DNA from: Alteromonadaceae bacterium Bs31
GTDB lineage: Bacteria; Pseudomonadota; Gammaproteobacteria; Pseudomonadales; Cellvibrionaceae
Assembly (NCBI GenBank): GCA_900177435.1
Contig: FXAI01000005.1
Location: 277,059 to 341,058 of the forward strand
Direction of reading: 5' to 3'
Length of the DNA: 64,000 nt
Below are positions 39,673 through 48,045 of the stretch, one piece after another. A program made the translations under genes and the position numbers. A model generated the notes under the pieces. It ran no database searches. It was not told the origin of the DNA and saw only the letters and a program-made list of their open reading frames with translations. Within the stretch, counting starts at the first letter, position 1. The number at the start of each line of letters is the position of its first letter.

Positions 39673-40029
39673 TCAACCCTCTTTCAGTCTCCCTTTCTTA
39701 TTCTTAATCAACGCACCCAATTGCTGTGATATCAGGCTTACCCTTTGCTGCCAGTCATTACCATCCGGTTTGGAAATATAGCCAATATCCATACCGATAT
39801 AGATCTGTGTTGAAAGCTCAGCCGCAGAGCCTTTGGCAATATTTAAAAAGCGAATGGCCTCCTTCAGGCTATCTCGTTCTTCACCTTCAGCAATATTGGA
39901 AGGAATCGATAAGCCAGAACGCGTTATCTGGTCCTTAAACCCATAATCCTTCAAATCCGCGAGCCCCTTATAAATATCAGCAGACAAACGCGCAGAAGTC
40001 TTCCAAACCTCCAAATTTTTAAACCTCAT
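39673..40029 (-). CDS. Four-helix-bundle protein, 23S rRNA IVS/S23 family
   Basis: 118 residues from ATG 40029. The family signature is clear: MRFKNLEVWKTSARLSADIY, then FKDQITRSGLSIPSNIAEGE (about residue 50) and FLNIAKGSAAELSTQI (about 80). These proteins were first seen inside 23S rRNA intervening sequences and share their fold with the accessory protein Avd of diversity-generating retroelements. Molecular role unknown. Here the gene is not in rRNA; it stands alone, antisense to its neighbours, between arrays B and C and within the 250-bp duplication. Its base composition is visibly AT-richer than the arrays. Confidence 0.88.
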   Translation of the reverse strand: MRFKNLEVWKTSARLSADIYKGLADLKDYGFKDQITRSGLSIPSNIAEGEERDSLKEAIRFLNIAKGSAAELSTQIYIGMDIGYISKPDGNDWQQRVSLISQQLGALIKNKKGRLKEG

Positions 40030-40107
40030 TTTTAAATAAACCTTGGTTAAATGAGTTAATGATTATCCTAGAAAGTGAGCACGAATCAACTTGGTGTGTT
40101 TCGGGGG
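40030..40107. other. Upstream region of the four-helix-bundle gene
   Basis: 78 bases between the gene start and array C. On the minus strand AAGG lies about ten bases before the ATG and could be its ribosome site. No other structure was recognised. Confidence 0.4.
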
Positions 40108-40465
40108 GCGTTGCTTGCTTCTGGAGCGCAGGCTTTGCCTGCTTCTGGAACGTTCGCTTTGCTCTCTGCTGGAGCGGCCTTTGGCCTTCTGGGGCGCAGG
40201 CCTGGCCTGCTGCTGGGGCGTTCGCGTTGCTCACTGCTGGAGCGGCCTTCGGCCTTCTAGAGCGCAGGCCTTGCCTGCTTCTGGAACGCTCGCTGCGCTC
40301 TCTGCTAGAGTGGGCTATTGGCATTCTGGAAGCCGCGAAGCGGCGCTCGGTTAAGCTATCTTTTCTCCAGAAGCGGCAAAGCCGCGCTCCAGCAGAGAGC
40401 GAAGCGAACGCCCCAGAAGGCCAAAGGCCGCTCCAGCAAGGAGCGAAGCGACTGCTCCCCTCAAA
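40108..40465. repeat. Hairpin-module array C (plus arm then minus arm)
   Basis: Plus-oriented modules with GGAGCGGCC at 40171 and 40239 (68 bp) run to the switch hairpin near 40331. One minus-oriented unit starting at 40365 ends at GCGACTGCTCCCC. Same modules as arrays A and B but shorter. Confidence 0.9.
40211..40460. repeat. 250-bp direct duplication, right copy
   Basis: Partner of 39251-39500 (offset 960, about 96 percent identical, no gaps by manual alignment). Confidence 0.9.
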
Positions 40466-40518
40466 GAGGAATCAGCACCCAATCTTTTCATCCCCCAACT
40501 AGCGTCGACAAAAAAAAT

Positions 40519-40571
40519 GTTGTATAAACAACAACTTGTAACCATAATGGAAGTAAGTGGATACACTTACT
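40519..40571. promoter_or_regulatory. Two perfect dyads upstream of ihfB
   Basis: GTTGT-ATAA-ACAAC at 40519-40532 and AGTAAGTG-GATA-CACTTACT at 40552-40571. The first overlaps a TATAAA-like -10 sequence. They could be operators or part of the ihfB promoter region; no regulator can be named. Confidence 0.45.
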
Positions 40572-40649
40572 AAGCTAAAGTAATGATATAAAGCATGTTT
40601 TGCACCATGCCCATTACTCACCGATCAAAGGCCAAGCCAAACCAAGTCT

Positions 40650-40946
40650 ATGACCAAGTCAGAGTTAATAGAGCGAATTGCAGAGCGGCAGGATCAGCTT
40701 TCCTCAAAAGACGTGGAGCTGGCGGTAAAGCTCATCATCGAATACATGTCTCAATGCCTGGCTAATGGGGACCGCATAGAAATTAGAGGTTTTGGCAGCT
40801 TCTCTCTCCACTACCGCGCCCCCCGCGTAGGCCGCAACCCAAAAACCGGCGAATCTGTTGAGCTAGAGGGTAAATACGTACCCCACTTCAAACCCGGCAA
40901 AGAAATGCGCGACAGGGTGAATGAAAGTTTGAGTACCAATCCTTAG
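40650..40946 (+). CDS. ihfB: Integration host factor subunit beta
   Basis: 98 residues, a full-length HU/IHF protein with the DNA-bending arm [23 protein letters not shown]. With IhfA it bends DNA at specific sites and serves sigma-54 promoters and recombination. In pseudomonads ihfB marks the edge of the O-antigen locus, as it does here. It is usually placed right after rpsA; arrays B and C and the four-helix-bundle gene have separated them. Confidence 0.95.
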   Translation: MTKSELIERIAERQDQLSSKDVELAVKLIIEYMSQCLANGDRIEIRGFGSFSLHYRAPRVGRNPKTGESVELEGKYVPHFKPGKEMRDRVNESLSTNP

Positions 40947-40967
40947 TTTTTTTCAGTTATTTTTTTT

Positions 40968-41334
40968 AGAGCGGCCTCTGGCCTTCTGGAGCGCAGCTTT
41001 GCTGCTTCTGGAGAAAAGACAATAAAGCCACCCAAACGTTTAACCACCACACCAAACCGCTTTTTCCAACAGGGCGCAGCGAACGCTCCAGAAGCCAGCA
41101 AAGCTGGCGCTCAATTCTCCTTAACATGATAAACACTAAAACCTCAATGCAACCGCCAACACTTTAACCGCCAGCCCTCTAACCAAAACCGCTTTTCCCA
41201 AAAGCGGCAAAGCCGCGCTCCAGCAGAGAGCGCAGCGAACGCTCCAGAAGGCCAAAGGCCGCTCCAGCAAGAAGCGCAGCGACTGCCCCAGAAGCAGGCA
41301 AAGCCTGCGCTCCAGAAGCCAGCAAAGCTGGCGT
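40968..41334. repeat. Scattered hairpin modules D between ihfB and manC
   Basis: Three islands: plus-oriented modules at 40968-41014, minus-oriented at 41072-41112, and a longer minus-oriented run at 41198-41334 ending in two modules of the GCAGGC and CCAGC types. The 480-bp gap between ihfB and manC has no gene. Short plain sequence separates the islands, so this looks like a decayed or partly deleted array. Confidence 0.85.
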
Positions 41335-41426
41335 ACATCCAGCAACAAAAAACCCCAACACCTATGTAAGTGTTTACTATATAATTCGCTCAATTTTGTG
41401 AGAAACAGCACAATTTATATCATTTT

Positions 41427-42896
41427 ATGCCACAGCAAGAACTGGAAAAGCCCGTGCAGGATAAGCAACAAAACTCAAGTCAACAAAGCTCTTTTCAAGT
41501 AGTACCTGTAATTCTCTCCGGTGGCAGCGGAACCCGCCTCTGGCCCAAGTCCAGAAAAGCCTACCCCAAACAACTTCATACCTTATATGGCGAGCACACT
41601 ATGTTGCAGCACACCGTGCAGCGTGTAGCTCAATACGAGCCTCCCATAGTGGTGTGCAATAACGACCAACGCTTTATGGTGGCAGACCAGTTAGCCCAGG
41701 TCTGTAATGGTCAAGCGAAAATAGTACTGGAGCCAACGGCCAGAAATACGGCGCCCGCAATTGCTGTTGCTGCGCAACTGGCGGTTCAGCACTATTCAAA
41801 TCCAATATTGGTAGTACTTGCGGCAGACCATCTTATTGAGGATCTCGATGCATTTCATGCCGCAATGGAGCGGGCGATAAGTGCAGCGCAAGAATCCAAA
41901 CTGGTTGCCTTTGGTGTTGTACCTAATAAACCGGAAACCGGATACGGTTACATTCAAGCAGAGAGTGCTTCCGAGCAAGGCAGCGGTATTATTCGCTTTG
42001 TCGAAAAGCCAGATTTGGAAACAGCAAAATCCTACCTGCAAGCTGGGAATTACACTTGGAACAGCGGTATGTTCGTATTTTCCGCTAAACAGTTATTAGT
42101 AGAGCTGGAAAACTGCGGTGCCACTTGGTTGAAGCAGAGTCAAACCGCGCTAGACAATGCACAAGCCGATTTAGATTTTATTCGCCTTAGCGAAGCAGAA
42201 TTTTCCCAATGCGAAAATATTTCTATAGATTACGCACTAATGGAAAAAACCGATAAAGCCTGGATGGTACCCTTAAATGCAGGTTGGAGTGACCTGGGCA
42301 GTTGGGAATCTTTGTGGGACGCGAGCGAAAAAGATGAACAAGGTAACGTTATCTATGGCGATGCCTTTGTAAAAAACTGTAAAAATAACCTGATTCACTC
42401 ACAAGACAGGCTAGTAGCTGCTATAGGTTTGGAAAACATCGCTATAATAGAAAGCGACGATGCACTGCTGGTAGTCAGCCGCAAACAAACCCAAGACGTT
42501 AAATACGCAGTAGACTGGTTAAAAGCAGAAGGCCGAAGTGAATTCTTACATCATAGGCAAGTGCATCGCCCATGGGGGAGCTACGATTCAATCGATACCG
42601 GGGAGCGTTATCAGGTAAAACGCATAGAAGTAAAACCCGGCGCCACCTTGTCATTACAATTGCATTACCACCGGGCAGAACACTGGATAGTGGTGCAGGG
42701 TACTGCGCTGGTACAAAAAGGCGAACAGGAAACCCTGCTGGGCGAAAACGAATCTATTTATATCCCAATAGGGGAGAAACACCGGCTAACTAATCCCGGT
42801 AAAGTTCCACTGCACCTTATCGAGGTGCAAAGTGGCAGTTATTTAGGGGAAGACGATATCGTGCGTTTTCAAGATACCTACGGACGTGTGGACTAA
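41427..42896 (+). CDS. manC: Mannose-1-phosphate guanylyltransferase / mannose-6-phosphate isomerase
   Basis: 489 residues, the bifunctional type II size. The nucleotidyltransferase signature VILSGGSGTRLWPKSRKAYP is near residue 28 and FVEKPD near 194. The C-terminal cupin isomerase part (HRPWGSYDSIDTGERYQVKRI, LQLHYHRAEHWIVVQG) is complete. It makes GDP-mannose. A TATAAT at 41380-41385 lies 42 bases upstream. No manB is seen in the window. Confidence 0.94.
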   Translation: MPQQELEKPVQDKQQNSSQQSSFQVVPVILSGGSGTRLWPKSRKAYPKQLHTLYGEHTMLQHTVQRVAQYEPPIVVCNNDQRFMVADQLAQVCNGQAKIVLEPTARNTAPAIAVAAQLAVQHYSNPILVVLAADHLIEDLDAFHAAMERAISAAQESKLVAFGVVPNKPETGYGYIQAESASEQGSGIIRFVEKPDLETAKSYLQAGNYTWNSGMFVFSAKQLLVELENCGATWLKQSQTALDNAQADLDFIRLSEAEFSQCENISIDYALMEKTDKAWMVPLNAGWSDLGSWESLWDASEKDEQGNVIYGDAFVKNCKNNLIHSQDRLVAAIGLENIAIIESDDALLVVSRKQTQDVKYAVDWLKAEGRSEFLHHRQVHRPWGSYDSIDTGERYQVKRIEVKPGATLSLQLHYHRAEHWIVVQGTALVQKGEQETLLGENESIYIPIGEKHRLTNPGKVPLHLIEVQSGSYLGEDDIVRFQDTYGRVD

Positions 42897-42940
42897 CTAG
42901 TTTACAGATACCAAAGCAACAAAGAGTAAGTGAATAAAAC

Positions 42941-44029
42941 ATGGAACAAGGCTACCTAATACTGGCTGTATCATTCGTACTTGCATTCTCAATAGTTAAA
43001 ATTTTAAAGCCTGTTGCACACTGGGCAGAACTGGTGGACAAACCCGGCGGTAGGAAAGTGCACGCCGGGGTAATACCCCTGGTAGGAGGGCTGGCCATTT
43101 ATGCCAGCGTGCTGATAACAACCTTCCTGTTTATAGAGCAACCCATATTTATTCGCCTCTTTCTTCTTGCTGGCGGCTTAATTGTTTTTATGGGCATGGT
43201 AGACGATCGCTACGAACTCAGCGCGCGTTTTCGCCTGTTTGGGCAACTGCTAGTTTCTTGCATTTTCGTATACGGCTTGGGAGTGCACTTTTACTCATTT
43301 GGCGACTTAATTGGCATTGGCGAACTCAACCCCGGTTGGTTGGGCTACCCCCTTGCAGTGCTCTCCATTATGGGGGCGATTAACGCCATGAACATGCTAG
43401 ACGGCATGGATGGCCTCGTTGGCTCCATTGCGATGGTCACCTTTATAGGCTTGGTCGCCTTGTTTGGCGCAAACGGTAATACCACCTTCCAGTATTTATG
43501 CATGACCTTTATCGGCGCAACCGGTGCTTTTCTTATATTCAATATTTGGGGTAGCCGCACGCCCAATAAGCATATTGGAAAAGTGTTTATGGGGGATTCC
43601 GGCAGTATGTTCCTGGGGCTTTCTCTGGGGGTGGCGCTTATTTACGGCTCGCAAGGTGAGCACCCAGCTTGTTCACCTGTTACAGCCCTGTGGTTTGTAT
43701 TGCTGCCCATAACGGATATGTTCACCATTATGTACCGCCGTATTAAGCGCGGCCGCTCGCCCATGGAGCCAGATAGAACCCATATTCATCATATTATTTT
43801 AAGGGCGGGATTCTCCGCTAAGCAGACCTTGTACATTATGCTATGCATGCAGGGCCTGTTTGTAGTAGTGGGTGTGATGTTTTATGTGAGTAGAATGCCA
43901 GAGTGGGTTTCTTTTATCTGTGCAATTGGTTTTGTAGTGGTTTATCAGTTGTTAATGCAGCGCTCTTGGCGGTTTATTCGTTGGAGTAAGCGGCATTTAT
44001 TTACTGCTCCTGCGCAACCCCTGCCATAA
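42941..44029 (+). CDS. wecA: Polyprenyl-phosphate HexNAc-1-phosphate transferase (WecA-like)
   Basis: 362 residues with about 10-11 membrane helices. Catalytic signatures are DKPGGRKVHAGVIPLVGG, the Asp pair in GMVDDRYELS, NAMNMLDGMDGLVGS and the His-rich loop HIHHIILRAGFS. The enzyme starts O-antigen units on undecaprenyl phosphate. Sugar specificity (GlcNAc, QuiNAc or FucNAc) cannot be read from the sequence. A terminator follows. Confidence 0.92.
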   Translation: MEQGYLILAVSFVLAFSIVKILKPVAHWAELVDKPGGRKVHAGVIPLVGGLAIYASVLITTFLFIEQPIFIRLFLLAGGLIVFMGMVDDRYELSARFRLFGQLLVSCIFVYGLGVHFYSFGDLIGIGELNPGWLGYPLAVLSIMGAINAMNMLDGMDGLVGSIAMVTFIGLVALFGANGNTTFQYLCMTFIGATGAFLIFNIWGSRTPNKHIGKVFMGDSGSMFLGLSLGVALIYGSQGEHPACSPVTALWFVLLPITDMFTIMYRRIKRGRSPMEPDRTHIHHIILRAGFSAKQTLYIMLCMQGLFVVVGVMFYVSRMPEWVSFICAIGFVVVYQLLMQRSWRFIRWSKRHLFTAPAQPLP

Positions 44030-44038
44030 TTACGCATT

Positions 44039-44069
44039 AAAAGGCGGTGTTCACATGTCCGCCTTTTTT
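44039..44069 (+). terminator. Intrinsic terminator after the wecA-like gene
   Basis: 9-bp stem AAAAGGCGG/CCGCCTTTT (44039-44047 with 44059-44067), 11-base loop, T-run to 44069. It separates manC-wecA from the regulator and wzz. Confidence 0.85.
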
Positions 44070-44081
44070 ATTAGTTAGTGT

Positions 44082-44119
44082 GTTCAATAGTTGAACGCGA
44101 GGGTGCTTAAGAGTATGAT
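44082..44119 (+). promoter_or_regulatory. Promoter with overlapping palindromic operator before the HTH regulator
   Basis: GTTCAA-TAG-TTGAAC (44082-44096) is a perfect dyad. Its right half doubles as a -35 (TTGAAC 44091-44096), 17 bases before TATGAT (44114-44119). A dimeric repressor bound to the dyad would block the promoter. The adjacent regulator is the obvious candidate for autoregulation. Confidence 0.65.
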
Positions 44120-44152
44120 TCCGCAAGGAATATTAACCATAAAACACGCTGT

Positions 44153-44527
44153 ATGCCTCAGTCTGCCATACCCGACGAACTCCGCTATAAGTTGTTAAAA
44201 AAAATAGCGGAGAGCCCCGAAATTAGTCAACGTGAGTTGGCGAGCTTAATGGGGGTAAGCTTGGGTAAAACAAACTATTGCCTAAAAGCACTTATAGAGG
44301 CTGGTTGGGTAAAGGTCGGTAATTTTGCTCGTTCCCATAGTAAATTGAATTATGTATATGTGTTGACACCCAAAGGCGTTGCGGAAAAAACAGCGGTAAC
44401 ACTGCGGTTTTTAAAGTATAAGCAAGTGCAGTACGAGCAATTAGAGCAAGAGATACAGCAGCTTAAGCACGAGGCGAAAACGCTTGTCACCGATGATAAC
44501 GAAAGGCAATTCGGTCCCAAATCCTGA
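44153..44527 (+). CDS. MarR-like winged-helix regulator, EPS-associated type
   Basis: 124 residues. N-terminal winged helix (ISQRELASLMGVSLGKTNYCLKALIEAGWVK) followed by a coiled coil (FLKYKQVQYEQLEQEIQQLKHEA). Such small regulators commonly stand at the start of exopolysaccharide and O-antigen operons. It lies 17 bases before wzz and downstream of a promoter with a palindromic operator. Targets unknown. Confidence 0.82.
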   Translation: MPQSAIPDELRYKLLKKIAESPEISQRELASLMGVSLGKTNYCLKALIEAGWVKVGNFARSHSKLNYVYVLTPKGVAEKTAVTLRFLKYKQVQYEQLEQEIQQLKHEAKTLVTDDNERQFGPKS

Positions 44528-44543
44528 TCGATAGCGTACCTGA

Positions 44544-45554
44544 ATGAACTTAGAAAAAAAGTTAGAAAAAATAGAAAAGCAACTGGACGAGATATCAACA
44601 TCAGTCTTCCCGTATACCGACCCTAGATTTCTCGGCAGGCAAAACGCCGCCTGCGCTGATGAAATTGATTTGCGTGAGTTATGGAATGTGATTTGGGGGG
44701 GCAAGTGGATAATTATTGGTATTACCCTATTTTTCGCTGTAGCTTCAGTAGTGTACGCCTTGTCTTTGCCAAATATCTACAAGTCTGAGGCTTTATTAGC
44801 ACCTGCAGAAGAAAATTCTGGTGGGGGTTTATCCGGTATGGCAGGCAGTTTGGGCGGGCTTGCAAGCTTGGCCGGTGTAAACCTCGGAGGTGGTGGAGCC
44901 GACAAAACAACGATAGCCATAGAGATACTAAAGTCTCGCGAATTTACCGCTCAGTTTGTGCAGAAGTATGATCTATTAATACCGTTGATGGCAGCGAAAG
45001 GTTGGGATAGGAAACTAGACCAACTCGTTATTGATAAGGACATTTATGATGAAGCGAAAAAAAAATGGGTGCGCGAACCCAAGCCGCCGAGAGCGCCTGA
45101 GCCATCCTTGCAGGAAGCTTACAAAGAGTTTATGGAGCTTTTTCATGTGTCTGAGGATAAAGAGTCTGGATTGGTGTCCCTAAGTGTTGAGCATTATTCG
45201 CCTGGCATCGCGAAACAATGGGTAGATTTGTTAATAAAAGAGATAAACGCAGAAGTGAAGCACAGGGATGTGGCAGAAGCACGAAAAAGCATCGAGTATT
45301 TGTCAAATCAACTGGAGAAAACCGCGGTTAGTGATATGAAGGCAGTCTTTTATGAGTTGATAGAGGAGCAAACTAAAACGGTTATGTTTGCGGAAGTCCG
45401 TGATGAGTACGTGTTTAAAACTATAGATGGGGCGGTTATTCCTGAGCAAAAGATTAAGCCCAAAAAAGCGTTAATATGTGTTTTAGGAGCAATAGTAGGT
45501 GGACTAGTTAGTGTTATGTTTGTATTGATTCGCTATTTAATTAAACGCAGCTGA
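44544..45554 (+). CDS. wzz: O-antigen chain-length determinant (Wzz family)
   Basis: 336 residues. A short N-terminal coiled stretch, first membrane helix near residues 53-75 (IIIGITLFFAVASVVYALSLP), a periplasmic domain with a Gly-rich loop (SGGGLSGMAGSLGGLASLAG), and the second helix near the end preceded by Pro-Lys-Lys. Wzz sets polymer length for Wzy-dependent O-antigen. In pseudomonads wzz stands beside ihfB at the start of the locus. Confidence 0.92.
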   Translation: MNLEKKLEKIEKQLDEISTSVFPYTDPRFLGRQNAACADEIDLRELWNVIWGGKWIIIGITLFFAVASVVYALSLPNIYKSEALLAPAEENSGGGLSGMAGSLGGLASLAGVNLGGGGADKTTIAIEILKSREFTAQFVQKYDLLIPLMAAKGWDRKLDQLVIDKDIYDEAKKKWVREPKPPRAPEPSLQEAYKEFMELFHVSEDKESGLVSLSVEHYSPGIAKQWVDLLIKEINAEVKHRDVAEARKSIEYLSNQLEKTAVSDMKAVFYELIEEQTKTVMFAEVRDEYVFKTIDGAVIPEQKIKPKKALICVLGAIVGGLVSVMFVLIRYLIKRS

Positions 45555-45690
45555 GGTTCGTTCGTCTGGGTTGCGAGATGTAGGTGAGAATTAGAGTTTG
45601 TTTGAATTTGGAGGTGAGTTTGATTGGTAATCGCTGTCAAATTTTGTTCTTGGTGTCGTGGGTAAAAATTGTGGTTCGAGGTCACTGGTT

Positions 45691-46881
45691 ATGAATAATA
45701 TGCTATCGCTCATCGGTCGAGATAAAGAGTTGTTTGGCGATGATGTTCAGGCCTGTCGAAGCGAGATGGAGGGTATGGTTTCTAGTTCCAGTTTTCTTGT
45801 GCTAGGGGGAGCAGGCTCCATAGGGCAAGCTGTGGTAAAAGAAATTTTCAAACGAAGCCCCAAAAAACTGCATGTCGTTGATATTAGTGAAAATAACCTT
45901 GTGGAGTTGGTGCGTGACTTACGGAGTACTCTAGGGTATATCTCAGGAGATTTTAAAACATTTGCGCTGGATATTGGGTCCGTTGTATATGATGCTTTTA
46001 TTGAATCTGATGGGCAGTTCGATTTTGTATTGAACCTATCTGCATTAAAGCATGTTAGATCAGAAAAAGACCCCTACACTTTGATGCGAATGATCGATGT
46101 TAATGTTTTCAATACCGATAAAACGATTGCGCAGTCAATATCCAAAGGTGTAAGTAAGTATTTTTGTGTGTCCACTGATAAAGCAGCAAACCCTGTGAAT
46201 ATGATGGGGGGCTCCAAGCGTATTATGGAGCTTTTTTTGACGAGAAAAAGCGAGCACATTAATATATCTACAGCACGTTTTGCTAATGTAGCCTTTTCGG
46301 ATGGCTCTCTATTGCATGGGTTTAATCAGCGTATATTGAAAGGTCAGCCTATTGTTGCTCCAAATGATATTCGACGTTATTTTGTTACTCCACAGGAATC
46401 TGGAGAGCTATGCTTACTGTCTTGTCTGCTCGGGGAGAATAGAGATGTTTTTTTTCCGAAATTAAGTGAGGACCTACATCTAACCACTTTTTCCAATATT
46501 GCCACAAATTTTTTATCGGAGAGGGGGTTTGAACCGGTGCTTTGTGATACGGAAGAAGAGGCTCGCGAGTTGGCAAGAGTTCTTCCTGTGGAGAAAAAGT
46601 GGCCCTGTCTATTTGCAGCAAGTAATACGACGGGTGAAAAAGATTTTGAGGAATTTTATACAAACGAAGAGATTCTTGATTTGGAGCGCTTTAGTAATGT
46701 AGGGGTAATTAAAAACAACCCGGGCTTTGACGCTGGATTGCTCTGCACGTTTCAAGATCGAATTTCTGAAATGAAAGCTGCGCGTAAATGGACTAAGGAG
46801 GAACTGGTTGAATTATTTCACATGATGATTCCTGGCTTTGGTCATAAAGAAGCTGGCATGTATCTAGATGACAAGATGTAA
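45691..46881 (+). CDS. legB: NDP-HexNAc 4,6-dehydratase, LegB/polysaccharide biosynthesis type
   Basis: 396 residues from ATG 45691 (GAGG eight bases upstream); GTG 45658 is less likely. Extended SDR with GGAGSIG at residues 39-45 and the motif STDKAANPVNMMGGSKR. Here the usual catalytic Tyr is replaced by Met, as in the WbpM/FlaA1 type of dehydratase. The first step of legionaminic acid synthesis is such a 4,6-dehydration. A base-composition shift towards AT is visible from here. The gene symbol is by pathway context. Confidence 0.8.
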   Translation: MNNMLSLIGRDKELFGDDVQACRSEMEGMVSSSSFLVLGGAGSIGQAVVKEIFKRSPKKLHVVDISENNLVELVRDLRSTLGYISGDFKTFALDIGSVVYDAFIESDGQFDFVLNLSALKHVRSEKDPYTLMRMIDVNVFNTDKTIAQSISKGVSKYFCVSTDKAANPVNMMGGSKRIMELFLTRKSEHINISTARFANVAFSDGSLLHGFNQRILKGQPIVAPNDIRRYFVTPQESGELCLLSCLLGENRDVFFPKLSEDLHLTTFSNIATNFLSERGFEPVLCDTEEEARELARVLPVEKKWPCLFAASNTTGEKDFEEFYTNEEILDLERFSNVGVIKNNPGFDAGLLCTFQDRISEMKAARKWTKEELVELFHMMIPGFGHKEAGMYLDDKM

Positions 46882-46890
46882 GGGGATACA

Positions 46891-48045
46891 GTGAGTTCTA
46901 AATTGATTGAATTTATTCGCGATATGTACAGTACAACAGAGTTCATTCCTCTGCACGCTCCCTCTTTCAGCGGGAATGAGCGAAAGTATGTGGTAGACGC
47001 TATTGAAAGTACTTATGTGTCAAGTGTTGGTAAATATGTAAATGAATTTGAAAGAAGGATTGAAGCTTATACTGGGGCTGAGAGAGCTGTCGCAACTGTT
47101 AATGGAACTGCCGCATTACATACTGCGTTGTATCTGGCTGGGGTGACGCGTAATGATCTTGTAATTACTCAGGCTCTAACGTTCGTTGCAACGTGTAATG
47201 CGATCGCTCAGCTCGGCGCGAAGCCTGTGTTTGTTGATGTTTCTAAGGTATCTTTGGGCTTATGCCCCACTGCTTTGCAGGAGTTTTTAACAGAGTATGC
47301 GTCGGTCGATAAAGAAGGGGCTTGCCGTCTTGTTGCAACCAACGAACGTATTCGGGCAGTTGTGCCAATGCACACATTCGGTCACCCGGTTCAGATAGAT
47401 GAGCTGCTAGATGTGTGCAAACGGTGGAGCATTGAATTAGTTGAGGATGCGGCGGAAAGCTTAGGGTCTTTTTATAAGGGACGTCATACTGGAACTCATG
47501 GGAGGTTTTCGGCGCTCAGCTTTAATGGAAATAAGATAATTACCACGGGTGGAGGAGGGATGGTGTTGTGTCGCAAAGATGCTGACGGGAAGCGAGCAAA
47601 ACATATAACCACGACCGCAAAAGTGCCTCATGAATTTGAGTACTTTCATGACGAACAAGGTTTCAATTATCGTCTTCCAAATATTAACTCTGCACTAGGT
47701 TGCGCACAAATGGAGAGCCTAGAAAGATATGTAGAGAAAAAAAGGGTATTGGCCGCTAAATATGAGGCCTTCTTTTCTGGAACAGATTTCCATTTTTTTG
47801 TTGAGCCAGATTATGCCAAATCAAATTATTGGTTGAATGCAGTTTTAACACCGGATAAAGACGCGAGAGATAATTTGCTTAAGGAAACTAACGGACAAGG
47901 TGTAATGACCCGACCCGTGTGGACTTTAATGCATAGGCTACCAATGTTTTGTAGCTCCGTGCGCGGGGACTTAAGCATTTCTGAATGGGCTGAAGCACAT
48001 ATTGTAAATATTCCTAGCTCTCCTGTTTGGGAAGGTCTTTTGTGA
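46891..48045 (+). CDS. legC: PLP sugar aminotransferase LegC
   Basis: 384 residues from GTG 46891. DegT/DnrJ fold with the PLP-binding Lys in SFNGNKIITTGGGGM, Asp in VEDAAESLG and the substrate loop VPMHTFGHP. LegC aminates C4 of the 4-keto-6-deoxy sugar made by the previous enzyme. It overlaps the next gene by four bases (GTGA). Confidence 0.87.
   Translation: MSSKLIEFIRDMYSTTEFIPLHAPSFSGNERKYVVDAIESTYVSSVGKYVNEFERRIEAYTGAERAVATVNGTAALHTALYLAGVTRNDLVITQALTFVATCNAIAQLGAKPVFVDVSKVSLGLCPTALQEFLTEYASVDKEGACRLVATNERIRAVVPMHTFGHPVQIDELLDVCKRWSIELVEDAAESLGSFYKGRHTGTHGRFSALSFNGNKIITTGGGGMVLCRKDADGKRAKHITTTAKVPHEFEYFHDEQGFNYRLPNINSALGCAQMESLERYVEKKRVLAAKYEAFFSGTDFHFFVEPDYAKSNYWLNAVLTPDKDARDNLLKETNGQGVMTRPVWTLMHRLPMFCSSVRGDLSISEWAEAHIVNIPSSPVWEGLL

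Noticed and set aside
36428..40465. CRISPR array
   Set aside because: Repeats are contiguous modules with no unique spacers, and no cas genes are present.
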